Shown here: positions 6,649-14,426 of the stretch, in pieces
Layout of the letters: every line of letters starts with the position of its first letter
Numbering within the stretch: position 1 is the first letter of the stretch
Origin: Jeotgalibacillus aurantiacus
GTDB lineage: Bacteria; Bacillota; Bacilli; Bacillales; Jeotgalibacillaceae
NCBI RefSeq assembly: GCF_020595125.1
Contig: NZ_JACNMS010000003.1
Location: 248,001 to 312,000, forward strand
Direction: 5' to 3'
Length of the DNA: 64,000 bases
Made by a program: the position numbers and the translations under genes
The notes under the pieces: generated by a model
Databases searched by the model: none
The model's input: the letters and a program-made list of their open reading frames with translations, nothing else
Told to the model about the DNA's origin: nothing

Positions 6649-8274
6649 ATGGGGACGCTTGTGTATAAGGTGGCAACGGATGTGAATGAGTTGGAGCAGG
6701 TTCATTCGTTGAATTATGAGACGTTTGTGGAGGAGATTCCTCAGCATGATGTGAATGAGCAGAGGGTGCTGGTGGATCGGTTTCATGACGAAAATACATA
6801 TATGATTGCGAAGGAAGGGCAGCAGGTGGTTGGCATGATTGCGGTGCGGTCGAGACGTCCGTTTTCGCTGGATGCGAAGCTTGGGCATCTTGATGCGTAT
6901 TTACCTGAAGGAGCCCGGCCCTGTGAGATTCGTTTGTTGTCGATTCGCAAGGAGTGGAGGAGCACTCAGGTTTTTTACCGTCTTTGTGAACAGCTTTTGG
7001 CGTACTGTCTGGAAAAAGGGTTCACGATTGCCCTGATTTCAGGAACGGTGAGGCAGCTGAAGCTTTATAAAAGAATTGGTTTTGAGCCGTTTGCTGATCT
7101 TGTCGGCACTGAGGAGGCGCTTTATCAGCCGATGTATTTGACGAAAGAGAGCTTTGAACGGTCGACGAAAGCGTTTGAACGGCTGATGATTCGTAAGCAG
7201 AAGGAGTCATATTCTTTGCTTCCGGGCCCCGTTCAGCTCGACCCTGCTGTGGTAAAAGCTTTCAGCCAGACGCCGATTTCTCATCGGAGTACTGAATTCC
7301 GTGCGCAGCTGGGTGAGGTGAAGAAGCTGCTGTGTGACAGAACTCACGCACGTTTTGCCTCTATTGCGGTTGGCACCGGCACACTGGCCAACGATCTGAT
7401 CGCAGCGCAGCTTTCTCTAAAAGAAGGCAAGGGACTCATTCTGTCTAATGGTGAGTTCGGCGAGCGGCTGATGGATCATGCTGCACGTTTTGATTTAAAT
7501 GTGGATTGGGTCCCTGAAGATTGGAATGTGCCTTTTGATATGAAGAAGGTGTCTGAAAAGCTGGCTGATGATCCATCGATTACCTGGCTGTGGACAGTCC
7601 ATTGTGAAACGTCAACCGGCTATGTGACGGATCTTAAAGAGTTAATCAGCGTGTGCAACTCTTTTAACGTAGATGTTTGTCTCGATGCATGTAGCAGTGT
7701 TGGTGTCGTGGAGACGGATTACAGCGATGTGCTTTTTGCATCAACGGTTAGTGGGAAAGGGTTTGGCTCCTATCCGGGTCTCGCGCTTGTATTGCATCGT
7801 GAGGAAATCAAACAGCATACAGGACTGCCGCGTTACCTTGATCTAGGCATGTACAGCGGAAAGGAAACACCTTATACGCATTCTTCAAACCTGGTGAGTG
7901 CTTTACGTACTGCATTAAATCTGGATAGTGCTACTGACTATGACGTCAGAGCTGCGTGGAAGGGGGGTGGCCTGGCTGTTTTAGGGGATGATACGTATTC
8001 ACACGGAATCGTTACTGCACAGCTGCCATCAACCATTTCAAGCAGAGCATTTGGAGACCGCTGCAAACAAAAAGGCGTCCTGATCAGCTATGAGAGTGAG
8101 TACCTGTTGAAACGCAACTGGATTCAGGCAGCAGTCATGGGATCCCATCAGGAAAAAGGATTGAAACAGGCGATCGAAGTGACGGTAAAGGTGTTTAGGG
8201 AGCTGGCAGGGAGTGTAGAGATGGAGTCTGTCCATGAAGTCTACAGTCGAGAAGAGGAACAGGCCCACTTCTAG
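6649..8274 (+). CDS. N-acyltransferase-like (GNAT/FeeM-type) domain fused to class V aminotransferase
   Basis: 541-aa two-domain enzyme. Residues 1-170 have a GNAT fold with features of the LuxI/FeeM group: LNYETFVEEIPQHDV, a DRFHDENTYMIA acidic stretch, GQQVVGMIAVRSR, an E-I-R-LLSIR strand and a YKRIGF end. FeeM-type enzymes acylate amino acids from acyl-ACP. Residues 187-541 are a PLP fold-type I class V aminotransferase (SLLPGPVQLDP, FASIAVGTGT, and the predicted PLP lysine in SGKGFGSYPG at about residue 370). ATG at 6649 has AAGGGGGA upstream. The two halves together suggest making or consuming an N-acylated amine or amino acid, perhaps coupled to the PlsY neighbour; this is inference. 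Plain GNAT acetyltransferase is the alternative for the N-domain. The 3' end contains a REP copy that is translated. Confidence 0.8.
   Translation: MGTLVYKVATDVNELEQVHSLNYETFVEEIPQHDVNEQRVLVDRFHDENTYMIAKEGQQVVGMIAVRSRRPFSLDAKLGHLDAYLPEGARPCEIRLLSIRKEWRSTQVFYRLCEQLLAYCLEKGFTIALISGTVRQLKLYKRIGFEPFADLVGTEEALYQPMYLTKESFERSTKAFERLMIRKQKESYSLLPGPVQLDPAVVKAFSQTPISHRSTEFRAQLGEVKKLLCDRTHARFASIAVGTGTLANDLIAAQLSLKEGKGLILSNGEFGERLMDHAARFDLNVDWVPEDWNVPFDMKKVSEKLADDPSITWLWTVHCETSTGYVTDLKELISVCNSFNVDVCLDACSSVGVVETDYSDVLFASTVSGKGFGSYPGLALVLHREEIKQHTGLPRYLDLGMYSGKETPYTHSSNLVSALRTALNLDSATDYDVRAAWKGGGLAVLGDDTYSHGIVTAQLPSTISSRAFGDRCKQKGVLISYESEYLLKRNWIQAAVMGSHQEKGLKQAIEVTVKVFRELAGSVEMESVHEVYSREEEQAHF
8214..8245. 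repeat. REP-like palindrome inside coding 3' end
   Basis: This 32-bp segment matches the REP at 6602-6633 at about 27 positions, including GTCTGTCC and TGAAGTCTACA. It encodes part of the C-terminal tail (MESVHEVYS) of the aminotransferase fusion, so a mobile palindrome seems to have been absorbed into the gene. Confidence 0.75.
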
Positions 8275-8290
8275 TTGAAGGAGTGATCAT

Positions 8291-8803
8291 ATGAAAATCC
8301 GTATTGTCGGGTCAGTTGGCAGTGGGAAGACGACTTTGGCAAGATGGCTTTCTGAGCTATCCGGGACGCCGTTTGTTGAGCTCGATCAGGTAGTGTGGGA
8401 GCGTAATAAGGAAGGGCTTGAGGATAGAAGGAGAACGGAAGAGGAAAGGGAATTGGTTTTAAGTGAGATTCTGGATCGTTCTTCCTGGATTGTGGAGGGT
8501 GTACATTCTGAAGAATGGACGCACAGCACATTTGAAAAAGCCGATGCCATTGTGTTTCTGGATCCGCCGCGAAATGTGCGTAAATGGAGAATTACAAAAC
8601 GATTTATCAAACAGCGCTTAAAGCTCGAAGCCGTGCATTACGATCCAACCTGGACAATCTATAAAAAAATGTTCAAATGGGACCGCTACTTCGAGGAGAA
8701 CGGGAAGCCGAATGTGATTCGGATTTGCGGGGAACTTCAGTGCTGCTTGATCACTATTAAGAATCAGGGAGACCGAAAACGCCTGGCAAAGAAACTACTG
8801 TAG
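8291..8803 (+). CDS. P-loop kinase of the adenylate kinase/FlaR topology-modulation type
   Basis: 170-aa cytosolic P-loop protein. Walker A is GSVGSGKTT at residues 7-15, followed by the WLSELSGTPFVELDQVVW segment typical of small shikimate/adenylate-kinase-like proteins annotated as DNA topology modulation protein (FlaR). IVEGV (near residue 69) and FLDPP (near residue 93) fit the later Walker B and substrate-binding region. Substrate unknown. ATG at 8291 follows GAAGGAGTGATC. It lies 16 nt after the aminotransferase fusion and may share its transcript. The stop codon lies within the left arm of a REP palindrome, so the C-terminal residues may have been altered by that insertion. Confidence 0.75.
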   Translation: MKIRIVGSVGSGKTTLARWLSELSGTPFVELDQVVWERNKEGLEDRRRTEEERELVLSEILDRSSWIVEGVHSEEWTHSTFEKADAIVFLDPPRNVRKWRITKRFIKQRLKLEAVHYDPTWTIYKKMFKWDRYFEENGKPNVIRICGELQCCLITIKNQGDRKRLAKKLL

Positions 8804-8832
8804 AAATGGGGTCTGCCCCCTATATCTACAGT
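8797..8832. repeat. REP-like palindrome overlapping a stop codon
   Basis: ACTGTAGA and TCTACAGT are perfect arms around an inner GGGG/CCCC pair in ATGGGGTCTGCCCCC. The TAG of the left arm is the stop codon of the P-loop kinase. Confidence 0.8.
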
Positions 8833-8896
8833 ATTGATTTGAAGAATGGCGTTGTGCTATAATTTTGACAACTTATATGAACGGAGGTGAAAAGGA

Positions 8897-9031
8897 ATGA
8901 ATAAGTCTGCTGGATTAGCATGTGAAAAACAGGTTAGTTTCTTATATTTTACACATGCTCAAATTCATGATTTTGCGAACAACGGGACAAGTCTGCCCTT
9001 TTTTAGCAAAATACGAATAAAATCCAGCTGA
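8897..9031 (+). CDS. Putative leader peptide upstream of ABC-F gene
   Basis: 44-codon frame with a very strong RBS (GGAGGTGAAAAGGA) and ATG at 8897, ending 26 nt before the attenuator hairpin at 9058. TATAAT at 8859-8864 is a candidate -10. The peptide (starting MNKSAGLACEKQVS) has no recognisable domain. Its placement matches leader frames that sense ribosome stalling ahead of antibiotic-resistance ABC-F genes. The segment GCCCTTTTTT near its 3' end could pair with AAAAGG of the terminator as an antiterminator (inference). Confidence 0.65.
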   Translation: MNKSAGLACEKQVSFLYFTHAQIHDFANNGTSLPFFSKIRIKSS

Positions 9032-9057
9032 TGAACCATTCTTTTTCGCCGTGCGCA

Positions 9058-9091
9058 AAAGGACTGTCTGTTGATCAGGCAGTCCTTTTTT
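9058..9091 (+). terminator. Transcription attenuator ahead of ABC-F gene
   Basis: AAAGGACTGTCTG and CAGGCAGTCCTTT form a 13-bp stem (one T-G) with loop TTGAT, then a run of T. It lies between the leader peptide and the ABC-F start, 45 nt before its ATG, so it must be read through for expression. This is the arrangement of drug-inducible attenuators such as that of vmlR. Confidence 0.85.
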
Positions 9092-9135
9092 GTCTTGAAA
9101 AGATTGTTCTTTCAGCTGTACTGGAGGAACCGGGT

Positions 9136-10989
9136 ATGTATATGAAAGCAGAACAAATCGCCAAAATGATGGGCGGTACAAAAATATTTGAATCATTGAC
9201 AATTGAAGTGAAAGAGAACGAGGTCGTGGGGCTTGTCGGTCCGAATGGCTGTGGCAAAACAACGTTATTAAAGCTGATGGCTGAACATGAGCCGGTCGAT
9301 GCAGGCCGTATCATCCGGAAAAAAGGGCTGTCAGTTGGCTACCTCAATCAGATTCCTTCCTTTCCGTCACACTGGACCGGTCAGGCTGTGTTATTAACCG
9401 CGTTCGAACAAGTTGTCTCGATGGAAAAGCAGATGAAGGAGCTGGAGCGGGAAATGGGTCAGGCAGATCCTGTTCAACTTGAACGGTTGCTTGTGAAATA
9501 CGGTGATTTGCAGGAACAATTCACCGCTCTAGGCGGATATGAACGTGATGCCAAGATTCAGGCTGTTATCCAGGGACTAAAGCTGAGCCGCTTTATTGAC
9601 CAGCCATTTTGTCAGTTAAGCGGCGGGGAGCAGACGAAGGTCATGCTTGGCTTCCTTTTATTGAAAAACCCGGATTTACTGCTGCTTGATGAGCCGACCA
9701 ACCATCTGGATATGGACGCAATTGAATGGCTCGAGGGATTTGTGAAGGCACATCATGGAGCCATCCTGATGGTCTCGCATGACCGCCATTTTCTCAATCA
9801 GACAGCGACACGCATCGTTGAAATTGAGGATGGTGAAACCTACAGCTACAAAGGAAATTATGATGCCTATGTAAAAGAGAAGGAAGCGCGCATCATGCAG
9901 GAGTTCCACGAGTATGAGGAGCAGCAGAAAAAAATCAAGAAAATGAAAGAGGCGATCCGTCGTCTGCGTCAGTGGGCGAACGAAGCGAATCCGCCAAATC
10001 CTAAGCTGTTTAAAAAAGCAAAATCAATGGAGAAGGCACTTGAGCGGATGGAGCGTGTTAAGAAGCCGGTGACGGTTAAAAAGATGAATCTTTCGCTCGA
10101 TGCAGGTGATCGCAGCGGGAAAGACGTTGTGACCTTTGAGCATGTTGGGAAGCGATATGAGCACTGGCTTTTCCGTGACGTAAATCTGTCTGTTAAATGG
10201 CAGGATCATATCGGCATCGTTGGTGGGAATGGGACAGGGAAGTCGACGCTGATCAAAATGATTACAGGTGATGTCCAGCCGGATGAAGGGCGCTGCCGGA
10301 TTGGCAGTAATGTAAAAGTCGGTTATCTTTCACAGCTATTCTCCTATCGAGATCCATCCATGCGCGTTATTGACGTTTTCAGAGAACATGTATCGATGAC
10401 AGAAGGGGACGCGCGCCACGTTCTGGCCAGGTTTTTATTCTACGGCTATGACGTCTTTAAAAAAGTTGAGAGTTTGAGTGGTGGCGAACGCATGAGGCTG
10501 CGACTTGCCCAGCTGATGCATGATGAAATCAACTTGCTTGTGCTGGATGAACCCACGAATCATCTGGATATTGAATCACGTGAGGTGCTTGAGGATACGC
10601 TTCAGCAGTTTGAAGGCACCATTTTAGCGATCTCACACGACCGGTATTTTTTAAATGCGCTATTCCACAAAACTGCCTGGTTGGAAAATGGAGAACTGAC
10701 TTTATACGACGGTCACTACGACTGGGCGAAGTCCAAGCGGCCTGAGCTCAGAGATGAACCTTCAGTTGAGAAAAAACCTGCTCAGGAAAAGCCCAGACAG
10801 CAGGAAAAGCAAGAGATAGACATTGAAGCGAGCATTCAGGCGCTTGAAAAAGACATTCAGAACCTGGAGGCCGAAATCCTGGCTATTCAGGATGCCTGGG
10901 AGGCATATGAGCAGCTTTTAAATGATAAACAGCATGCGGAGCGTGAGTTGGAAGCGTTATATGATCAGTGGCTGCAGAGTCAGGAATAA
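9136..10989 (+). CDS. ABC-F family ribosome-protection-type ATPase
   Basis: 617-aa soluble protein with two ABC domains and no membrane part. Domain 1: Walker A GPNGCGKTT (about residue 38), signature LSGGEQTK, Walker B LLLLDEPTNHLD. A charged linker of about 80 residues with RRLRQWANEANPPNP follows. Domain 2: GGNGTGKST, LSGGERMRLRLAQ, LLVLDEPTNHLD. The C-terminus is a Glu/Lys-rich coiled coil. ABC-F proteins bind the ribosomal E site and dislodge antibiotics or rescue stalls. ATG at 9136 is preceded by TGGAGG; the in-frame upstream codons run through the attenuator hairpin and are not coding. The leader and attenuator favour a resistance-type member over a housekeeping EttA-like one. The drug spectrum cannot be read from sequence. 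Confidence 0.9.
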   Translation: MYMKAEQIAKMMGGTKIFESLTIEVKENEVVGLVGPNGCGKTTLLKLMAEHEPVDAGRIIRKKGLSVGYLNQIPSFPSHWTGQAVLLTAFEQVVSMEKQMKELEREMGQADPVQLERLLVKYGDLQEQFTALGGYERDAKIQAVIQGLKLSRFIDQPFCQLSGGEQTKVMLGFLLLKNPDLLLLDEPTNHLDMDAIEWLEGFVKAHHGAILMVSHDRHFLNQTATRIVEIEDGETYSYKGNYDAYVKEKEARIMQEFHEYEEQQKKIKKMKEAIRRLRQWANEANPPNPKLFKKAKSMEKALERMERVKKPVTVKKMNLSLDAGDRSGKDVVTFEHVGKRYEHWLFRDVNLSVKWQDHIGIVGGNGTGKSTLIKMITGDVQPDEGRCRIGSNVKVGYLSQLFSYRDPSMRVIDVFREHVSMTEGDARHVLARFLFYGYDVFKKVESLSGGERMRLRLAQLMHDEINLLVLDEPTNHLDIESREVLEDTLQQFEGTILAISHDRYFLNALFHKTAWLENGELTLYDGHYDWAKSKRPELRDEPSVEKKPAQEKPRQQEKQEIDIEASIQALEKDIQNLEAEILAIQDAWEAYEQLLNDKQHAERELEALYDQWLQSQE

Positions 10990-11029
10990 ACAGATTCAGG
11001 TTGCTGTAACTCAAAGGGAGATGGAGCGT

Positions 11030-11377
11030 ATGAATGAATTAAAACAAAAGATATTATTTCACGAAAAAGAGCTGTTAAACAACGAAATTCGAACATCTCT
11101 TGAGGATCTCGACCGGCTGATTCACGAAGACTTTCTGGAATTCGGCAAGTCAGGCGGGACCTGGAGAAAAGAAGATCTGATGGGAGAAGAAGGAGCCGGG
11201 CATATTGACGTGACAGTAGAAGGCTTTGATATCCGGGTCCTTACTTCTGATACCGTGCAGGCAATCTATCAATCAAAAAATAACCAAACAAACGAAAAAG
11301 CCAACCGCTGCTCCATCTGGAAAAAAGAAAAAGATCAATGGCAGATGATTTTTCATCAGGGTACGGTTGCAAGGTAG
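11030..11377 (+). CDS. NTF2-like protein (DUF4440 type)
   Basis: 115-aa cytosolic protein. It opens with a helix (MNELKQKILFHEKELLNNEIR) and has DLDRLIHEDFLEFGKSGG, then strands ending in WKKEKDQWQMIFHQGT, the usual pattern of small SnoaL/NTF2-like DUF4440 proteins. No catalytic function is established for this group. ATG at 11030 is preferred, with GGGAGATGGAG upstream; ATG at 11021 is possible. It starts 41 nt after the ABC-F gene and may be co-transcribed with it. It is followed at once by a double REP element. Confidence 0.7.
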   Translation: MNELKQKILFHEKELLNNEIRTSLEDLDRLIHEDFLEFGKSGGTWRKEDLMGEEGAGHIDVTVEGFDIRVLTSDTVQAIYQSKNNQTNEKANRCSIWKKEKDQWQMIFHQGTVAR

Positions 11378-11378
11378 T

Positions 11379-11439
11379 GTAGAGGCAGGGTCTGTCCCCA
11401 GGTCTACTGAAGACTTTAGGGACAGCCCCCCCTGTCTAC
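11379..11439. repeat. Tandem pair of REP-like palindromes
   Basis: Copy 1 runs 11379-11407 (GTAGAGG, GGGTCTGTCCCC, GGTCTAC). Copy 2 runs 11410-11439 (AAGACTTTAGGGACAGCCCC, then CTGTCTAC) in opposite orientation. They fill the gap between the DUF4440 stop and the RBS of the GrpB gene. Confidence 0.75.
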
Positions 11440-11456
11440 AAAAGGAGGATTATGAC

Positions 11457-11981
11457 GTGAGGAAAACAACGATTATGCCTTATACGGAGTCATGGGCTGA
11501 GGAGTTTGAGCGGGAGGCTGCCGCCATTAGGAATATATTTAATAGCGCAATTCTTTATCATATAGGTAGCACCTCAGTTCCGGCGATTGGTTATGCGAAG
11601 CCTGTCATTGACATTTTAGGTGAGCTGGAGGATATTTCAGAAGCAGACCGGCTGAGTGCTGACATGGAGAGGCTTGGCTATGAGGTCTGTGGGGAGAACG
11701 GGATCCCGGGACGCCGTTTTTTTACGAAGGGTGGAAATGAGCGGACGCACCATGTGCACCTTTATGAAAAGGGCAATGAACAAATTGATATTCACCTGAA
11801 TTTTAAGCGGTACCTGTTGGAGCATCCAACTGACGCGAAAGCATATGGTGAGTTGAAACTTCAATTGCTACAAGAGTTCCCGGATCAGCACGAGGAATAT
11901 CAAACCAGAAAGCAGCCTTTTGTAAGTGAACTGGCGAAAAAAGCGAATGAGTGGGCATTAAAGGAGAGATCTAAGGCTTAA
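11457..11981 (+). CDS. GrpB/UPF0157 family nucleotidyltransferase-like protein
   Basis: 174-aa cytosolic protein. The GrpB hallmarks are visible: YHIGSTSVPAIGYAKPVIDI at residues 35-54, RRFFTKGGNERTHHVHLY near residue 87, and FKRYLLEHPTDAKAYGELK. The family has a nucleotidyltransferase fold, but some members are linked to coenzyme A or antibiotic modification and the reaction here is unknown. GTG at 11457 has AAAGGAGGA 8 nt upstream; upstream codons overlap REP sequence. It has no clear promoter beyond the REP pair. Confidence 0.85.
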   Translation: MRKTTIMPYTESWAEEFEREAAAIRNIFNSAILYHIGSTSVPAIGYAKPVIDILGELEDISEADRLSADMERLGYEVCGENGIPGRRFFTKGGNERTHHVHLYEKGNEQIDIHLNFKRYLLEHPTDAKAYGELKLQLLQEFPDQHEEYQTRKQPFVSELAKKANEWALKERSKA

Positions 11982-12073
11982 GGCTGATCTTAATTTACAG
12001 CTTGAGCTACTTATATTTTGATACAACTGGGATTACACTTTTTTACGTGAACGAAAGTAAAGGAGTGTAAGTC

Positions 12074-13150
12074 ATGAAAAAGGTCTTCATTGCTATATCA
12101 GGAATTACGTTGTTGATTGGTTTGTTTCTGTGGTTGAGGAGTGGACAAGCAGAAGTGATTTATCAGGAAAATGTGCCTGAAATTCCTTTGCCTAATGAAG
12201 TCAGTTCAAAGATCGTATGGCCTCGCGAAGCAGATGATGTGGAAGATGCAGGTGAAGCAAGCGCGGTTGCTGTAAATTCAGATGGTGATCTTTATTACCT
12301 CCATCGGTCAGCTGCTGGTTTTGCGGATGATCAAATCATTGAAGATCCGGTTGTAGTCGTAATTGATGGAGAGACAGGTAAGGTAAAAGATAAGTGGGGA
12401 ACGGGTATTTTTAAGTCCCCACATGGAATGGAAATCGATCATGAGAATCGAGTATGGGTGACTGATATTTCATTAAATAAAGTATTTACATTCTCATCAG
12501 ATGGACAGCTGCTTCAAAGCTTTGGTGATGACTATCCGTTTTATCTTGAGCCTATATTGCAAATGCGAAATGAATTACCTCAAACTCCGGTTTCGATGAG
12601 TGAAACGACTTTTGCGAGGCCTACAGATATTACAGTATTTGAAGACGGATCTTTTGCGGTAAGTGATGGATACCGCAATAGTCGTGTAGTGAAGTTTACT
12701 GAAAATGGAGAAGTTGAGTGGGAGCATGACCGCCTGGGAAATAATCTTCAATCTTTTTATCTGCCACATGGAATTACGCACGATAAGGAAGGGAACATTT
12801 ATGTTGCTGATAGAAGTAACGCACGGATTCAAGTGCTAAACAAGGAAGGTAAGATTATTGACACTTGGGATCAGCCAGAACTCGGTCGTCCCTTTGGTTT
12901 AGAGGTCAGTCATGATCAGGAGCTATATGTAGTGTCTGGTGGCAACACGCTTTATCCTGAGGGAGGAGATGGACTCCATCAGCTTGTTAAAATGGATTTA
13001 TCGGGACAAATAGTAGAACGATTTGGTGTTCATGGTGAGGGTGCCGGAGAACTTGGTCTGCCCCACGATGTTGCTGTTGGAGTAAAGGGAGAAGTTTATA
13101 TAGCGGAGCTTAGAAATAAGCGTGTTCAAGCTTTTGTATTTGAAGACTGA
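12074..13150 (+). CDS. Secreted NHL-repeat protein, peptidyl-alpha-hydroxyglycine amidating lyase-like
   Basis: 358-aa protein with an N-terminal signal or anchor (MKKVFIAISGITLLIGLFLW) and a beta-propeller on the outer side. NHL blades are visible: HGMEIDHENRVWVTDISLNK, FARPTDITVFEDGSFAVSDG, LPHGITHDKEGNIYVADRSN and LPHDVAVGVKGEVYIAELRN. The spacing of His, Tyr and Asp residues (HG, VSDGYRNSR, LPHG, LPHD) is that of the PAL half of animal peptide-amidating enzyme, where they bind Zn/Ca and substrate. Bacterial members have no proven substrate. AAAGGAG precedes the ATG. It appears monocistronic, with its own promoter region (TATATT near 12011) and terminator. Confidence 0.8.
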   Translation: MKKVFIAISGITLLIGLFLWLRSGQAEVIYQENVPEIPLPNEVSSKIVWPREADDVEDAGEASAVAVNSDGDLYYLHRSAAGFADDQIIEDPVVVVIDGETGKVKDKWGTGIFKSPHGMEIDHENRVWVTDISLNKVFTFSSDGQLLQSFGDDYPFYLEPILQMRNELPQTPVSMSETTFARPTDITVFEDGSFAVSDGYRNSRVVKFTENGEVEWEHDRLGNNLQSFYLPHGITHDKEGNIYVADRSNARIQVLNKEGKIIDTWDQPELGRPFGLEVSHDQELYVVSGGNTLYPEGGDGLHQLVKMDLSGQIVERFGVHGEGAGELGLPHDVAVGVKGEVYIAELRNKRVQAFVFED

Positions 13151-13172
13151 GGGTCACCCAGTCTTCTTTTTT
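13142..13172 (+). terminator. Rho-independent terminator
   Basis: GAAGACTG and CAGTCTTC pair across a 9-nt loop, followed by TTTTTT. The left arm includes the last codons of the NHL protein. Confidence 0.85.
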
Positions 13173-13250
13173 ATACGTCGTGCAAAAAGAAGTGAATGAA
13201 TTGAAATATGTATCTGTGCTTTTTTATTCAAGGAAGTCACATTATTAATG

Positions 13251-13613
13251 TTACTCTGTCAGTTTCAATTCCCTCTGAATCTCATGCTTATAGTCAACAT
13301 AGCCCTGATCAAACCCTGGACTGATTCCTTCAAATTTGCTCATCTTCTTACCCCACTCTTTAAATTCATAGCTGAAAACACCGCTTATCACTGCGGGATC
13401 ATTTTGAATAAATGTATGTAATTCATTTTTTGATGCAACGTCTATCAGCACTGCTCCACCTGTTTCATCTCCGAATGCCCCTGCCAGAACAACCATTCCG
13501 ACATCAAAATGTTCCTGGACATACACTGCGTGTTCCGGAATAGATAATTGATTGTGTAAGGCGATCTGCTCCATCCATTGGTCGCCCTTTGAATATAAAA
13601 TCAGGAACCTCAT
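13251..13613 (-). CDS. YciI family protein
   Basis: 120-aa cytosolic protein with ferredoxin-like fold. MRFLILYSKG, HFDVGMVVLAGAF, and NDPAVISGVFSYEFKEW correspond to the YciI pattern of a small strand, a G-rich loop and the DP-F motif near the putative active site. Members are possible dehydrochlorinases or hydrolases; no substrate is known. ATG at 13613 has GAGGTG 7 nt upstream on the minus strand. A divergent Nudix gene starts 138 nt away. It stands alone with no obvious partner. Confidence 0.8.
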   Translation of the reverse strand: MRFLILYSKGDQWMEQIALHNQLSIPEHAVYVQEHFDVGMVVLAGAFGDETGGAVLIDVASKNELHTFIQNDPAVISGVFSYEFKEWGKKMSKFEGISPGFDQGYVDYKHEIQRELKLTE

Positions 13614-13750
13614 TGTTATGCACCTCATTAAATATGATTTGTGAATTAATTCACAAATAAATCCTACTATAAATTTACTTATTTAGTAAGATGAATTTTC
13701 AGAAAACTGATATAATGTTAGATATTACCTACTTGGAAATGAGGGTTATG

Positions 13751-14188
13751 ATGAAGAGTTGGCAGGGGGCAGCGGGCGTTTGTGTGAATGAAAAGAATGA
13801 GCTGTTGATGGTATTACAGGCGGCACCAGGTGAGGATAAAAAGTGGACGGTTCCATCTGGTGGAAAAGAGCTAACGGAAACTTTTGAAGAATGCTGTGTA
13901 AGAGAAATTTTCGAAGAAACCGGTTATACGACAAAGATACAATCCTTTCTCCATACAAAAGAGACCAGGTTTGATGATGTTGATGTCCTCGTCCATTATT
14001 ACACTGTCAAATGTACAGGAGGCAGTGCTGTCATTCAGGACCCGGATGAACTCATTTATGACATCGCATGGAAATCAGCAGGTGAAATTGGGCAGCTGAC
14101 ACTGGCATTTCCGGAAGACCGGGAATTTTATTTGCAGATGCTGCAGGGGAAGATTAAACCCGGGACAGACGCTGCTTTTAAAAAATAG
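13751..14188 (+). CDS. Nudix hydrolase
   Basis: 145-aa cytosolic pyrophosphohydrolase of nucleoside-diphosphate-X compounds. The Nudix box is complete in GGKELTETFEECC followed by VREIFEETGY at about residues 37-59. ATG at 13751 follows GAGGG by 5 nt; ATG at 13748 is an alternative. Its stop overlaps the AGGAGGTG RBS of the next small membrane gene, so they form an operon with it and probably with the P-loop gene at 14427. Substrate unknown. Confidence 0.9.
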   Translation: MKSWQGAAGVCVNEKNELLMVLQAAPGEDKKWTVPSGGKELTETFEECCVREIFEETGYTTKIQSFLHTKETRFDDVDVLVHYYTVKCTGGSAVIQDPDELIYDIAWKSAGEIGQLTLAFPEDREFYLQMLQGKIKPGTDAAFKK

Positions 14189-14199
14189 GAGGTGTAACC

Positions 14200-14412
14200 A
14201 TGGAGAATATTTTGAGAAGAGTTTTTCTCATTCTTCAGTTCGGGGCTATTTTCTTTTTGTATTTTTCGGTTATGCAGTTGTCGATCGGCAGGTGGTTTGT
14301 GTTTAGCGGCTTTGCTAATCTTAGTCTATCTATTTTAATCTTAGTGATCCTGGTTTTTCTGACACAGCTGACAACCGCCAAAATTAAAGATATTTATCGA
14401 TCAAATCCGTAA
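14200..14412 (+). CDS. Small membrane protein of unknown function
   Basis: 70-aa protein with two hydrophobic helices (about residues 8-28 and 37-57) and a basic C-terminus ending KIKDIYRSNP. RBS AGGAGGTG is ideal. It sits between the Nudix gene and the P-loop gene with gaps of 11 and 14 nt, so co-expression is likely. No family recognised. Confidence 0.7.
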   Translation: MENILRRVFLILQFGAIFFLYFSVMQLSIGRWFVFSGFANLSLSILILVILVFLTQLTTAKIKDIYRSNP

Positions 14413-14426
14413 AAGGGGTGTGGAAA

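Noticed and set aside
9031-9135. N-terminal extension of the ABC-F protein
   Set aside because: The codons cover the attenuator hairpin and carry no domain; ATG at 9136 has its own RBS.
822-11439. Insertion sequences
   Set aside because: The palindromes lack transposase genes and target duplications could not be shown; no IS-type gene was seen in the window.
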